Both the position numbers and the translations under genes were made by a program. This document shows, in pieces, positions 29,901-38,608 of a stretch of DNA of 41,522 nt. Position 1 is the first letter of the stretch, and every line of letters starts with the position of its first letter. The stretch is from Pseudoxanthomonas mexicana (GTDB taxonomy: Bacteria > Pseudomonadota > Gammaproteobacteria > Xanthomonadales > Xanthomonadaceae). The stretch is taken from positions 1 to 41,522 of the forward strand of contig NZ_LSIF01000100.1 in the NCBI RefSeq assembly GCF_001556105.1. The letters run 5' to 3'. The notes below the pieces were generated by a model that was not told where the DNA came from, ran no database searches, and saw only the letters and a list, made by a program, of their open reading frames with translations.

Positions 29901-31253
29901 ATGCTTCACATCCGTTTCCCCACGCGCGCCAGCGGATTGGCTTGCGGGCTGGCCGCCCTGTTCATCGGCTTCGCCGCGACCACCTCCACGGCCTTGGCTG
30001 CCGACACGCGTCCACTCGCCTTTCCGGGTGCGCAAGGCGCGGCAGCGCACACGCCCGGCGGGCGTGGCGGCAAGATCGTCCGTGTCACCAGCCTGGCGGC
30101 CGATGGCCCCGGCTCCTTCAAGGAGGCGGTCAGTGGCAAGGGTCCACGGACGGTGGTGTTCGAAGTCGGTGGCGTCATCGACCTGGGCATGAAGGAACTG
30201 CGGATCACCGAGCCGTTTCTGACCATCGCCGGCCAGACGGCACCGCATCCGGGCGTGACCATCATCAAGGGCGGCCTGACCATCGCCACGCATGATGTGG
30301 TGATCCGTCACCTTCGCATCCGGCCCGGCGACGGCGGCATGCCGAAGCGCTCCGGCGACATCGACGCCATCACGACCGTGCGCGGCGCGCATGACGTGAT
30401 TGTCGACCACTGTTCGCTGACCTGGGCAACGGACGAGAACCTCAGCGCCTCCAGCACGCGTTTCCACGGCGAGAACGAAGCCGAATGGATGGCCAATGCC
30501 TCGCGCCGCATCACCTACAGCAACAACATCGTCAGCGAAGGACTGGCGCACGCCACCCATCCCAAGGGCGAACACTCCAAGGGCTCGCTGATCCACGATC
30601 ACGTGAACGAGGTGCTGATCGTCGGCAATCTGTATGCGCACAACTACGAGCGCAGCCCTCTCTTCAAGGGCGGCGCGCGCGGCCAGGTGATCAACAACCT
30701 GATCTACAACCCCGGCCAGCGGGCGATCCACTACAACCTGATCGCGGAAGAGTGGCAGGGTCACCCGTATTCAAAGGGCGACATGGTGGTGCGCGGCAAT
30801 GTCATGCGCGCAGGCAAGTCGACGGAGCCGCTGGCGTTCCTGATGATCGGCGGTTCCGGCGATCTGGACCTCTACGCGCAGGACAACCTGATCGTCGACC
30901 GCACGGGCCATACGAGCATCCAGGAGATGGGGAGCTACACCACGGCGCCGGTGAAGCTCAATCGCGTCAAGGCGGCACCAGCGCTGCCCTTCGGCGTAAC
31001 GCTGCTGCCGTCCGGAAAGGTGCAGGACGCGGTCATCGAGACCGTGGGTGCCACGCCCTGGAACCGCGATCTGATCGATCGTCGCATCGTGGCCGACGTC
31101 ATCGAAGGACGTGGCGAGATCATCGACAGCCAGGAGCAGGTCGGCGGCTATCCGCAATACAAGGAGAGCCGCAAGCCGTTCGTCGAGAGCGAATGGCATC
31201 TCGATGTGATGGAACCGGTTGCCGGTTATACGCGCGGCGAGCCGTTGCGCTGA
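29901..31253 (+). CDS. Secreted pectate lyase (PL1-like)
   Basis: The 450-residue protein has a signal peptide (1-34, ending ALAAD). It shows the parallel beta-helix pattern of PL1-type lyases: AFPGAQGAAAHTPGGRGGKIVRVTSL, RTVVFEVGGVIDL, DVIVDHCSLTWATDENL (Ca2+ region), and ERSPLFKGGARGQVINNLIYNPGQRAIHY with the catalytic-type Arg. GGGAGG lies 6 bases before the ATG. It cleaves polygalacturonate by beta-elimination to unsaturated oligogalacturonates. The operator-like site at 29813 links it to the LacI regulon. A rho-independent-like inverted repeat follows. Confidence 0.9.
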   Translation: MLHIRFPTRASGLACGLAALFIGFAATTSTALAADTRPLAFPGAQGAAAHTPGGRGGKIVRVTSLAADGPGSFKEAVSGKGPRTVVFEVGGVIDLGMKELRITEPFLTIAGQTAPHPGVTIIKGGLTIATHDVVIRHLRIRPGDGGMPKRSGDIDAITTVRGAHDVIVDHCSLTWATDENLSASSTRFHGENEAEWMANASRRITYSNNIVSEGLAHATHPKGEHSKGSLIHDHVNEVLIVGNLYAHNYERSPLFKGGARGQVINNLIYNPGQRAIHYNLIAEEWQGHPYSKGDMVVRGNVMRAGKSTEPLAFLMIGGSGDLDLYAQDNLIVDRTGHTSIQEMGSYTTAPVKLNRVKAAPALPFGVTLLPSGKVQDAVIETVGATPWNRDLIDRRIVADVIEGRGEIIDSQEQVGGYPQYKESRKPFVESEWHLDVMEPVAGYTRGEPLR

Positions 31254-31260
31254 GTCGTAC

Positions 31261-31293
31261 CGGCACCGGCTTCCTCTGGCGGATCCGGTGCCG
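31261..31293 (+). terminator. Inverted repeat after pectate lyase
   Basis: CGGCACCGG (31261-31269) and CCGGTGCCG (31285-31293) are perfect 9-bp inverted repeats just after the stop codon. There is no T-tract, so termination is likely but not certain. Confidence 0.5.
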
Positions 31294-31814
31294 ACACTGA
31301 GCCGGCCTTGAGGATCGCGCGGCGGAACGCCCGCCGCATTCGCACGATGGTCGCGATCCTTCCCAGCAGGCAGGCGGACGCACTTGTGGTTGCCGAGTGC
31401 GTCATGACGAAAGATCACGCATCCGGTCGGATCCGAGACGCGGGTCGAGGCATGGCGCCTGACCGGCAGGTGCGATCCTCGCGCGGGCCCGCTCGTGCGA
31501 CGGTCCCCTCGAAGGATGTCGCGGCCGACACGTGCTGCCAACCGTGAGCCCTGTCCGGCGACGTCGGTGACACGCTGGAAGACGAGCCGCCTGGCCTGAG
31601 TTGCAGGGAATACGGCGGATCGCGGCAGAGGCGCTTCATGAGCATCTGCCGCCATCGCAGGCAGGATCAGGCGCTTGCGGCGCGTGTCATGCCAACGTCT
31701 TCCCGTTTGCGATGCCGGCGGACGCCGCGGCACGCAGTGCCGCAACGGACACGATGCGCTGGCGGTATGGACATCGGGGGTCCCGCGCACGAGCCGGCGA
31801 CCCTTCGATGAAAG
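31294..31814. other. Intergenic stretch without a convincing gene
   Basis: About 520 bases lie between the pectate lyase hairpin and the receptor terminator. Short open frames exist in several frames on both strands, but none has a ribosome site, hydrophobic core or recognisable motif. It may hold decayed coding sequence. I see nothing else definite in it. Confidence 0.5.
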
Positions 31815-31844
31815 AAAACCCGGCCAGTTCCCTGGCCGGGTTTT
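31815..31844. terminator. Bidirectional intrinsic terminator
   Basis: AAAACCCGGCCAG (31815-31827) pairs perfectly with CTGGCCGGGTTTT (31832-31844) around TTCC. The A and T runs work in both directions. It ends the minus-strand receptor transcript 43 bases after its stop. Confidence 0.9.
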
Positions 31845-31886
31845 GCGGGTGACACGCATGGTAATGAGCGCGTGCTGCGACTTGCT

Positions 31887-34685
31887 TCAGAACTTGTAGC
31901 GCAGACCCAGCAGATACTGGCGTCCGGTTTTGCTGTACTCGAGGGGCAGCTGTAGGGCGGGATTGGACACCCAGGACTCCTGCGCCTCGTTGGTCAGGTT
32001 GCTGCCTTCCAGGCTGACCTCCAGATTGCCGTTGATCTTGTAGCGGATCGACGCATCGAGGACGGTGGTTCCGCTCTGTCTGTGCACGCCACCGGCATCG
32101 CTGTTGAAGCCCACTTCCGTGCCGGGCACCTGGATCAGGTAGGCGGAGCGGTTGGTCGCCGACACACGACCCGACAGGCGCTTGCCTTCGTAGTACAGCG
32201 ACGCGTTCCAGCCCGTCTTGGAAGTGCCGGTCAGCTGGTCCTTCTGTGCCAGCGCACCCGACGACAGCATGTACTGCATCTCCGAATCGACGTAGGTGTA
32301 GTTCAGCTGCGTGCCGAAGTCCCTCAGGATGCCCGGCAGGAAGGTGAACGGCTGGGTGTAGTTCAGCTCGATGCCGCGCAGGCTGCCGCCGGGGGTGTTG
32401 ATCGGCACAGTGAAGACGAAGTCGTCCGTGGGCAGCGCCGTGGTGCCGGCCAGCAGGCTGTTGGGCAGGCCGCTGGTGTTGTACGGGCGTGTCTCGCGCG
32501 TGTTCTGGATGAAGCTGCCGATGTCCTTGTAGAACAACACGGCACCCAGCATCGCGCCTTCGTTGAAATACCACTCGAAGCCGAGGTCGTAGGTCTTGGC
32601 GCGCTGCGGATTCAGCACCGGATTGCCGGCAGAGACGGTCCTCGCGGAACCGCTGACGCTGACGGTCACGCCAGGGGTCAGGTTGCCAAGCGGCGGGCGC
32701 GCCATGACTTTCGCGGCGCCGAAGCGGATCAGGAAGTCAGGCGTGATTTCGGCGACCAGGTTCAACGAGGGCAAGGTGTCGCTGTACTCGCGATTGGCCG
32801 TGATCACCGTGGGTGTGCCGTTGATCGTGCCGACGCCGGTGGAACTCTGGCTGGTCCGCACATAGCGCACGCCGAAATTGCCGGAGAACGGCACCGGACC
32901 GAGATCCGTGCTGAACTCGCCCATCAGGTAGGCACCCCGGTCCTTTTCGCCGACGCGCTGGTCGCTGGGGGTGTAGTTGAGCATCGTGAACGTGCCGCTG
33001 TCGCTGAAGATGTCGTACATGTTGGCGACGGCGTCGAAATCCGGCACCACCCAGGTACCGGGCGCGCCGCTGATGCCGCTGAGCCGCGCCTGGATGATCT
33101 GGTTGCCCGGCAGGGGCACGGGCGTGGCGGAAGTGCCGCCGGTGGTGTTGGTCGGCACGACGGTCTCGGTCGCGCCACGGCGACGCTCCCTGGATACGAA
33201 GCCGAAGTTCTTGGCCTGGACGCCGCCCTTCAGGGTGAACGTCGGCGACATGATCCAGGCGAAGTCCAACTGACCGGTGTTGTAGTCGTTGGTGACGTAG
33301 TTCTCGCGAAGCCGGATGACCGACAGGTTCCAGCCCGCGGGATCGGTGGGATTGATGCCGTAGTTGAAAACGGGCAGGTTCGGGTTGCCGCGGAAGTCGT
33401 AGCTGTAGCCGTTCACGCCATAGCGATCCATCATCACCGTCGCCTGGATCGGATTGCTGTGCTCCGACTTCGAGGTTCCGACCTTGCCGGTGACGCGGAA
33501 GCTGTCGCTGAAGCGATGTTCGCCGTCCAGACTGACCTGCTTGAACGTCGTCTGCCATTCGTCATGGCGGTTCTCGGCGCGCAGGCCGACGTTGTTCATC
33601 ACCGCATAGACCAAGGCCCCGTTTTCGACCACGCCGTCCATCACCCGGATGTCGTTCTTCTTGCCGGTGCCACTCGACTTGCTCAGGCTGTTGGCTTCGA
33701 TATAGCGCTCATCGCGGACCGCATCGATCTTCGAATACAGCGCGTCCAGGCTGAACGTGGTGTCGGGCGAAGGCTTGAACTGCAGCGCCGCCGTCACGCC
33801 CAGGCGCTTCTGGTCATGTTCCATCAACGTGTAGCGCGGGAACCGCGGTGAATAGACGTTGGCCGCCAGCGCCGGGGTGAAGGGCGATGCCGCATTGAAG
33901 CCGCCGTTGGTGGTGCCGCCAGCCCAGCGCACGGTGCCCGAGCCTTCCTCCACGGTGTTGCGCTCCGAGTAGGCGACCGACAGCAGCGCACCGAACCGTC
34001 CGTCCGCCCAGCTGTTCGAGATCAGGCCGGCGAAGCGCGGACTGGTGGTCTTGGAGGCATCGTTGAAGCTGCCCTGCAGGTTGCCGGTCGCGGTGAAGCC
34101 GTCGAAATCGAGCGGACGCGCGGTACGCAGGTCGACGGTGGCGCCCAGCGAGCCTTCCTCGACATCCGCCGAGGCGGTCTTGCGCGCGATGAGCTGCGAG
34201 AACAGGTCGGAGGCGAACACATTGAAGTCGAAGCTGCGGCTGCGGTTGGCGCCGCCCTGGCCATCGCTGCTGCCGACGGAGCTCATCGCCTCGAGCCCGT
34301 TCAGTCGTACGCGCGTGAACTGCGGGCCCAGGCCGCGGACGGTGATGTTGCGGCCTTCGCCGGCATCGCGTGTGATCACCACGCCGGGAATGCGCTGCAA
34401 TGATTCGGCCAGGTTGAGGTCCGGGAACTTGCCGATGTCCTGCGCAACGATGGCATCGACAATGCCTTTCTCACCGCGCTTGATGTCCAGCGCCTTCTCG
34501 AGGCTGGCGCGGTAACCCGTCACGCTGATCGTATCGAGCGTGGTGTCTACCGGCTCTGTGGCGGCCTGCGCAGGCGTGGCTTCCGCCTCCTGGGCATGTG
34601 CGGCCGCAGTGACCTGCAGCGCCAGCGCGATCGAAACCGCAAGCAAGGTAACCGGTGTCTTCCGGTTCTGGTGACTAACTGGCAT
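31887..34685 (-). CDS. TonB-dependent outer-membrane receptor
   Basis: The 932-residue protein has a signal peptide (about 1-31), a TonB-box-like start (LDTISVTGYRASLEKAL) and a plug domain (IVDAIVAQDIGKFPDLNLAESLQRIPGV, GRNITVRGLGPQFTRVRLNG). A long beta barrel ends in LGLRYKF, the terminal Phe expected for outer-membrane insertion. The layout matches the large sugar-type TonB-dependent transporters of xanthomonads. Divergent from kdgK, with an operator-like site between them and another inside the first codons, it most likely imports oligogalacturonates made by the pectate lyase. Confidence 0.93.
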   Translation of the reverse strand: MPVSHQNRKTPVTLLAVSIALALQVTAAAHAQEAEATPAQAATEPVDTTLDTISVTGYRASLEKALDIKRGEKGIVDAIVAQDIGKFPDLNLAESLQRIPGVVITRDAGEGRNITVRGLGPQFTRVRLNGLEAMSSVGSSDGQGGANRSRSFDFNVFASDLFSQLIARKTASADVEEGSLGATVDLRTARPLDFDGFTATGNLQGSFNDASKTTSPRFAGLISNSWADGRFGALLSVAYSERNTVEEGSGTVRWAGGTTNGGFNAASPFTPALAANVYSPRFPRYTLMEHDQKRLGVTAALQFKPSPDTTFSLDALYSKIDAVRDERYIEANSLSKSSGTGKKNDIRVMDGVVENGALVYAVMNNVGLRAENRHDEWQTTFKQVSLDGEHRFSDSFRVTGKVGTSKSEHSNPIQATVMMDRYGVNGYSYDFRGNPNLPVFNYGINPTDPAGWNLSVIRLRENYVTNDYNTGQLDFAWIMSPTFTLKGGVQAKNFGFVSRERRRGATETVVPTNTTGGTSATPVPLPGNQIIQARLSGISGAPGTWVVPDFDAVANMYDIFSDSGTFTMLNYTPSDQRVGEKDRGAYLMGEFSTDLGPVPFSGNFGVRYVRTSQSSTGVGTINGTPTVITANREYSDTLPSLNLVAEITPDFLIRFGAAKVMARPPLGNLTPGVTVSVSGSARTVSAGNPVLNPQRAKTYDLGFEWYFNEGAMLGAVLFYKDIGSFIQNTRETRPYNTSGLPNSLLAGTTALPTDDFVFTVPINTPGGSLRGIELNYTQPFTFLPGILRDFGTQLNYTYVDSEMQYMLSSGALAQKDQLTGTSKTGWNASLYYEGKRLSGRVSATNRSAYLIQVPGTEVGFNSDAGGVHRQSGTTVLDASIRYKINGNLEVSLEGSNLTNEAQESWVSNPALQLPLEYSKTGRQYLLGLRYKF
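34647..34659. promoter_or_regulatory. Operator-like match inside the receptor gene
   Basis: GGTAACCGGTGTC is identical over 13 bases to part of the site before kduI but lies within codons 9-14 of the receptor gene. It could be a roadblock site or chance. Confidence 0.4.
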
Positions 34686-34780
34686 GTTCTCCCCTCCTCA
34701 AGGGACCATGGCCGCGTACCGCGACTGTTTTAGTGGCAAAAACCGCTGCTTATTCCCTTCTGAACCCATCCAGGCGGTAA

Positions 34781-34796
34781 AATGACACCGCTGGTC
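34781..34796. promoter_or_regulatory. LacI-type operator between the receptor and kdgK
   Basis: AATGACACCGCTGGTC is the reverse complement form of the GGTGTCATT motif seen at the other two sites, with a less symmetrical second half. It lies 96 bases from the receptor start and 129 bases from the kdgK start, placed to control both. Confidence 0.6.
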
Positions 34797-34924
34797 AAAA
34801 ACAACGCTAACAGAGTGTGCGCTGCAACAACAACTGCCGTCCCGGCACGCTTTTCCTTGTCCCGTGGACAAGTCGGGAGGGACACGCGAGGCTGTTGCGC
34901 CACCATCACGGGAGGAGTCGGGTC

Positions 34925-35941
34925 ATGGGCAAGATCGTCTGTTTTGGCGAACTGCTGTTGCGATTGGGGGCGCCGGGTCGTCAGGTGTTGCTGCAATCGC
35001 CAGTACTGGACGTGCATATCGGTGGTGCAGAAGCGAACGTCGCCGTTTCGCTGGCGCGCTTCGGGCACACGGCGCACATGGTGGGGTTGGTCGCCGACAA
35101 CGCGCTAGGGGAGGCCGCGCTGGGTGAACTGCGCCGGCATCGCGTCAACACCGATGGCGTGCGGCAGGCGGCGGGACGCATGGGCCTGTACTTCCTGACG
35201 CAGGGCGCCATCCAGCGACCGAGTGAAGTGCTCTACGACCGAGCGGACTCGGCGTTCGCGCGCGCCGGTGGCGGCACGCACGAGTGGCGCACGCTGTTGG
35301 CGGGCGCGGACTGGCTGCATGTGTCGGGCGTGACGCCCGCGTTGGGCCAGGACGCGGCGGATGGCGTCCTTACGGCCGTCAAAGCGGCGCGCGCAGCAGG
35401 GGTGAAGGTGTCCTTCGACGGCAACTTCCGTCCCAAGCTATGGGAAGCGTGGGGTGGCGACGCACCCTCCATCCTGCACGGCCTGATGTCGGAAGCCGAC
35501 ATCCTGTTCGCCAGCCATCGCGACCTGCAGGTGGTGTTGGGCCTGGAGTTCCCGCAGGCGACACCGCAGGAGCGATTCGCTGCCGGCGCGGCAGCCGCAT
35601 TCACGGCCTTCCCGCATCTGCAGCAGATGGCGGCGACGGTGCGCGTGCAGCGCAGCGTCGATCATCACGCGTTGTCGGGCATCACCGCACTGCGCGACAG
35701 CTCACTGCACACCACGCCTGCGTACGAGATCTCGTCGATCGTCGACCGCATCGGCACCGGTGACGCGTTCGCGGCAGGCGTATTGCATGGCGGGCTCGTG
35801 GGGATGACACACGCGGAGGCGCTGCACTTCGGCGTTGCCGCCGCTTGCCTGAAGCATTCGCTGCCGGGTGACTTCAATCTGGTGGCCGCGACGGATGTCC
35901 ACGCGTTCCTCGGTGAGGACAGCCTCGACGTGAAGCGCTGA
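34925..35941 (+). CDS. kdgK: 2-dehydro-3-deoxygluconokinase (KDG kinase), PfkB family
   Basis: The 338-residue protein has the PfkB sugar-kinase pattern: N-terminal GELLLRL and GGAEANVAVSLARFG, SFDGNFRPKLW in the middle, and the catalytic anion-hole motif DRIGTGDAFAAG near the C-terminus. Among PfkB kinases this set best fits KdgK, and the pectin context agrees. It phosphorylates KDG, the KduD product, to KDPG, which an aldolase not in this window would split. GGAGG lies 8 bases before the ATG at 34925. The open frame extends to 34817 but without a ribosome site. Confidence 0.9.
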   Translation: MGKIVCFGELLLRLGAPGRQVLLQSPVLDVHIGGAEANVAVSLARFGHTAHMVGLVADNALGEAALGELRRHRVNTDGVRQAAGRMGLYFLTQGAIQRPSEVLYDRADSAFARAGGGTHEWRTLLAGADWLHVSGVTPALGQDAADGVLTAVKAARAAGVKVSFDGNFRPKLWEAWGGDAPSILHGLMSEADILFASHRDLQVVLGLEFPQATPQERFAAGAAAAFTAFPHLQQMAATVRVQRSVDHHALSGITALRDSSLHTTPAYEISSIVDRIGTGDAFAAGVLHGGLVGMTHAEALHFGVAAACLKHSLPGDFNLVAATDVHAFLGEDSLDVKR

Positions 35942-35948
35942 CGCGCGC

Positions 35949-36000
35949 TTTACGCCGAATTTACGCCGCCACGCGCACTGCGCATGGCGGCTTTACGCGG
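35949..36000 (+). promoter_or_regulatory. TTTACGCSG direct repeats, candidate KdpE box
   Basis: TTTACGCCG occurs at 35949-35957 and 35960-35968, 11 bases apart, and TTTACGCGG at 35992-36000, about three helical turns further on. OmpR-family regulators bind such 11-bp-period direct repeats. Upstream of torF-kdpFABC the natural candidate is KdpE. Confidence 0.5.
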
Positions 36001-36053
36001 GCCAGGACCAGACTTTCGCGGTCGGCGGAACGTCTTCCGCCTGGATCGCCTTC

Positions 36054-36776
36054 ATGTCCTTCTCCCGTTCTTCTTCGCGCAGGCCGTCGCCTGCGCTTGT
36101 CGTGTCTTCCCTCGCCACCGGCCTGCTGCTGGCCGCGGCGTCCACCGCGCAGGCCGCCAGTTTCAGCGGTTCCGGCGCGCTCACCACCGACTACGTCTGG
36201 CGCGGCGTCACGCAGACGCAGGGCGACCCTGCGGTGCAGGCGGGCTTCAAGGCCAGCGCCGACAACGGCGTGTATGGCGCCGTGTGGGGATCGAACGTCG
36301 AGTTCGCGCCCGAGACGAAAGCCAGCAGTGAACTCGACGTCACCGTCGGCTGGGCCGGCACCCTGTCCGACGACTGGGCGCTCGACGTCAACCTGACCCA
36401 CTACCGCTATCCGTCCACCACCGTTGATCTCAACTGGACGGAGGCCATCGGCACGCTGACCTGGAAGCAGAACACTTGGGCCCAGCTCGGCTACTCCAAT
36501 GGCGCGCTGGCGACCGGTGAAGCCGGCACCTACGCGCAACTCGGCACGAAGCTGCCGTTGAACGAACAGGTCCGCCTGGAAGCCGCCGCCGGCTACTACT
36601 GGCTGGACGACGCCTACGACGACAGCTACGCGCATGCGCAACTCGGCGCCGTGTGGGCGTTCAAGGCACCGTTCGAGTTGCGGGTGACCGCGCACGCGAC
36701 GGACCGCAGCGCCAAAACACTGTTCCCCGGCCTGGCCGGTTCGCGTGTCGAAGCCGCGCTGCAGACATCGTTCTGA
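36054..36776 (+). CDS. TorF-family putative outer-membrane porin
   Basis: The 240-residue protein has a signal peptide (about 1-34). A beta-barrel pattern starts SFSGSGALTTDYVWRGVTQTQGDPAVQAGF and ends in VEAALQTSF. The DYVWRGxxQT start and terminal Phe are typical of the TorF (TIGR02001) family of small outer-membrane proteins of unclear substrate. It is 7 bases before kdpF and so probably the first gene of the kdp operon, suggesting a role in outer-membrane passage or sensing under K+ limitation. No strong ribosome site is visible before its ATG. Confidence 0.82.
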   Translation: MSFSRSSSRRPSPALVVSSLATGLLLAAASTAQAASFSGSGALTTDYVWRGVTQTQGDPAVQAGFKASADNGVYGAVWGSNVEFAPETKASSELDVTVGWAGTLSDDWALDVNLTHYRYPSTTVDLNWTEAIGTLTWKQNTWAQLGYSNGALATGEAGTYAQLGTKLPLNEQVRLEAAAGYYWLDDAYDDSYAHAQLGAVWAFKAPFELRVTAHATDRSAKTLFPGLAGSRVEAALQTSF

Positions 36777-36783
36777 GGCCGCC

Positions 36784-36900
36784 ATGCTCACGTCCTTCCT
36801 CTCCCTGTTGCTGGCGCTGGCGGGCGTGCTCGCTGGTGCCGGCGTCCTGTTCCTGCTGATCACGCGGCGCGTACGCATGCCGTCAGGTGACTCCCGATGA
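36784..36900 (+). CDS. kdpF: K+-transporting ATPase small subunit KdpF
   Basis: The 38-residue peptide is one membrane helix (about residues 2-26, Leu/Ala/Gly-rich) with a short basic tail [11 protein letters not shown]. Size, single helix and position directly before kdpA, whose start it overlaps as ATGA (36897-36900), identify it as KdpF. The family stabilises the KdpABC complex in the inner membrane. Confidence 0.85.
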   Translation: MLTSFLSLLLALAGVLAGAGVLFLLITRRVRMPSGDSR

Positions 36901-38597
36901 TCGAATTCCTCATCCTTATCGCGCTGGTGCTGGCGCTGGGCTGGCCGCTGGGTCGCTACCTGGCCGCGGTGATGCGCGGCGCACCGATGCGCGGCGATGC
37001 CGTGTTCGGGCGCATCGAACGTCCGCTGTACCGGCTGTTCGGCGTCGATCCCGCGCAGGGCATGGGCTGGAAGACATATGCCACGACCTTCCTCGCCAGC
37101 AACCTTGTCGTCGGCGGGCTGGTGTGGGCCGTGTTCATGACGCAGGCCTGGCTGCCGCTCAATCCCAACGACGCGCCGAACATGCGCTGGGACCTGGCGC
37201 TGCACACCATGGTGTCCTTCCTCACCAACACCAACCAGCAGCACTACTCGGGCCAGGCGCAGCTGTCGCACCTGGCGCAGATGACCGGCATCGTCGGCCT
37301 GCAGGTGATCACGCCGATGATGGGCCTGGCGCTGGTCGTGGCCACGTTGCGTGGCTTCTTCGGTGGGCGCGGCGACCAGGCCACGACGCCCGCCACCGAT
37401 GATGCCGATGTCGGCAACTACTGGGCCGACGTGCTGCGTCCCACCGTGCGCGTGATGCTGCCGCTGTGCCTGGCATGGTCGCTGCTGCTGACGTGGCAGG
37501 GCGTGCCCTCCACGCTGCAGGGCGGGCCGGTCGCCACGCCGGTCGACGCCTCGGCGGAGATGGCCGAACAGAAGATTCCCGTTGGTCCGGTCGCCGCGAT
37601 GGTTGCGGCCAAGCAGCTCGGCAGCAACGGCGGCGGCTGGTACGGTCCCAACAGCGCGGTGCCGCTGGAGAACCCGACGCCGTTCGCCAACGTCCTGGAG
37701 ACGCTGGCGATCCTGCTGATCCCGGTCGGCGTGGCCTTCATGGTGAGCGCGTTCACCGGGCGGAAGAAGTTCACTGCGCTGGTGGTCGGCACGATGATGG
37801 CGATGTGGATGGCGACGTCGGCGCTGGCGATCTGGTTCGAAAGCCACGCCGCACCTGTGCAGGACATCGCAGTGATGGAAGGCAAGGAAGTGCGCATCGG
37901 CGCCGACGCCTCGGCGCTGTGGGCCGCCACCACCACCGCCGTCAACAACGGTTCGGTCAACGCGATGCTGGACTCCGCCGCGCCGCTCACCGGCCTGGTG
38001 GCGATGGGCAACATGCTGGTCAACGCGGTCTGGGGCGGCGTCGGTTGCGGCCTGCAGCAGTTCCTCGTCTACCTGCTGCTCAGCGTGTTCCTCGCCGGCC
38101 TGATGACCGGCCGCACGCCGGAGCTGTTCGGCCGCAAGATCGAAGCGCACGAGGTGAAGCTGCTCGCCGTGCTGGTGCTGCTGCAACCGCTGGCGCTGCT
38201 GGCGCTCACCGCCATCACGCTGGCCGTGCCGTCGATCACCGGCAACTCCAATCCGGGTTTCCACGGCATCAGCCAGGTGTTCTACGAGTACGCCTCGGCG
38301 TTCGCCAACAACGGCTCCGGCTTCGAAGGCCTGGGCGATGCGACCTACTGGTGGAACCTCAGCACCACGCTGATGCTGCTGCTCGGCCGCTATCCCGCCC
38401 TGATCATCCCGCTCGCCATCGCCGCGTCGCTGGCCCGCAAGCGCGTCGCGCCGGACGGCGTCGGCACGCTGCAGATCGAAACCCCCACCTTCGCACTGAC
38501 GCTGATCGCCGTGGTCGTCATCCTGACCCTGCTGCAGTTCATGCCCGTGCTGGTGCTCGGCCCCGTCGCCGACCACCTCGCGCTGATCGCGTCCTGA
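36897..38597 (+). CDS. kdpA: K+-transporting ATPase subunit KdpA
   Basis: This 566-residue polytopic protein has about ten membrane helices and the KdpA selectivity-filter stretches [43 protein letters not shown] and NNGSGFEGL. It selects and carries K+ and is coupled to KdpB. Length is close to the E. coli protein (557). It is coupled to kdpF by a 4-base overlap and followed 11 bases later by kdpB. Confidence 0.96.
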   Translation: MIEFLILIALVLALGWPLGRYLAAVMRGAPMRGDAVFGRIERPLYRLFGVDPAQGMGWKTYATTFLASNLVVGGLVWAVFMTQAWLPLNPNDAPNMRWDLALHTMVSFLTNTNQQHYSGQAQLSHLAQMTGIVGLQVITPMMGLALVVATLRGFFGGRGDQATTPATDDADVGNYWADVLRPTVRVMLPLCLAWSLLLTWQGVPSTLQGGPVATPVDASAEMAEQKIPVGPVAAMVAAKQLGSNGGGWYGPNSAVPLENPTPFANVLETLAILLIPVGVAFMVSAFTGRKKFTALVVGTMMAMWMATSALAIWFESHAAPVQDIAVMEGKEVRIGADASALWAATTTAVNNGSVNAMLDSAAPLTGLVAMGNMLVNAVWGGVGCGLQQFLVYLLLSVFLAGLMTGRTPELFGRKIEAHEVKLLAVLVLLQPLALLALTAITLAVPSITGNSNPGFHGISQVFYEYASAFANNGSGFEGLGDATYWWNLSTTLMLLLGRYPALIIPLAIAASLARKRVAPDGVGTLQIETPTFALTLIAVVVILTLLQFMPVLVLGPVADHLALIAS

Positions 38598-38608
38598 GGA
38601 CTGTCGCC

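Noticed and set aside
31294..31814. Short open frames between pectate lyase and receptor genes
   Set aside because: No ribosome site, signal, hydrophobic core or family likeness. The frames in different phases look equally random.
32082..33851. Plus-strand open frame of 589 codons opposite the TonB-dependent receptor
   Set aside because: The receptor reading is continuous with all expected features. The antisense product shows no motif.
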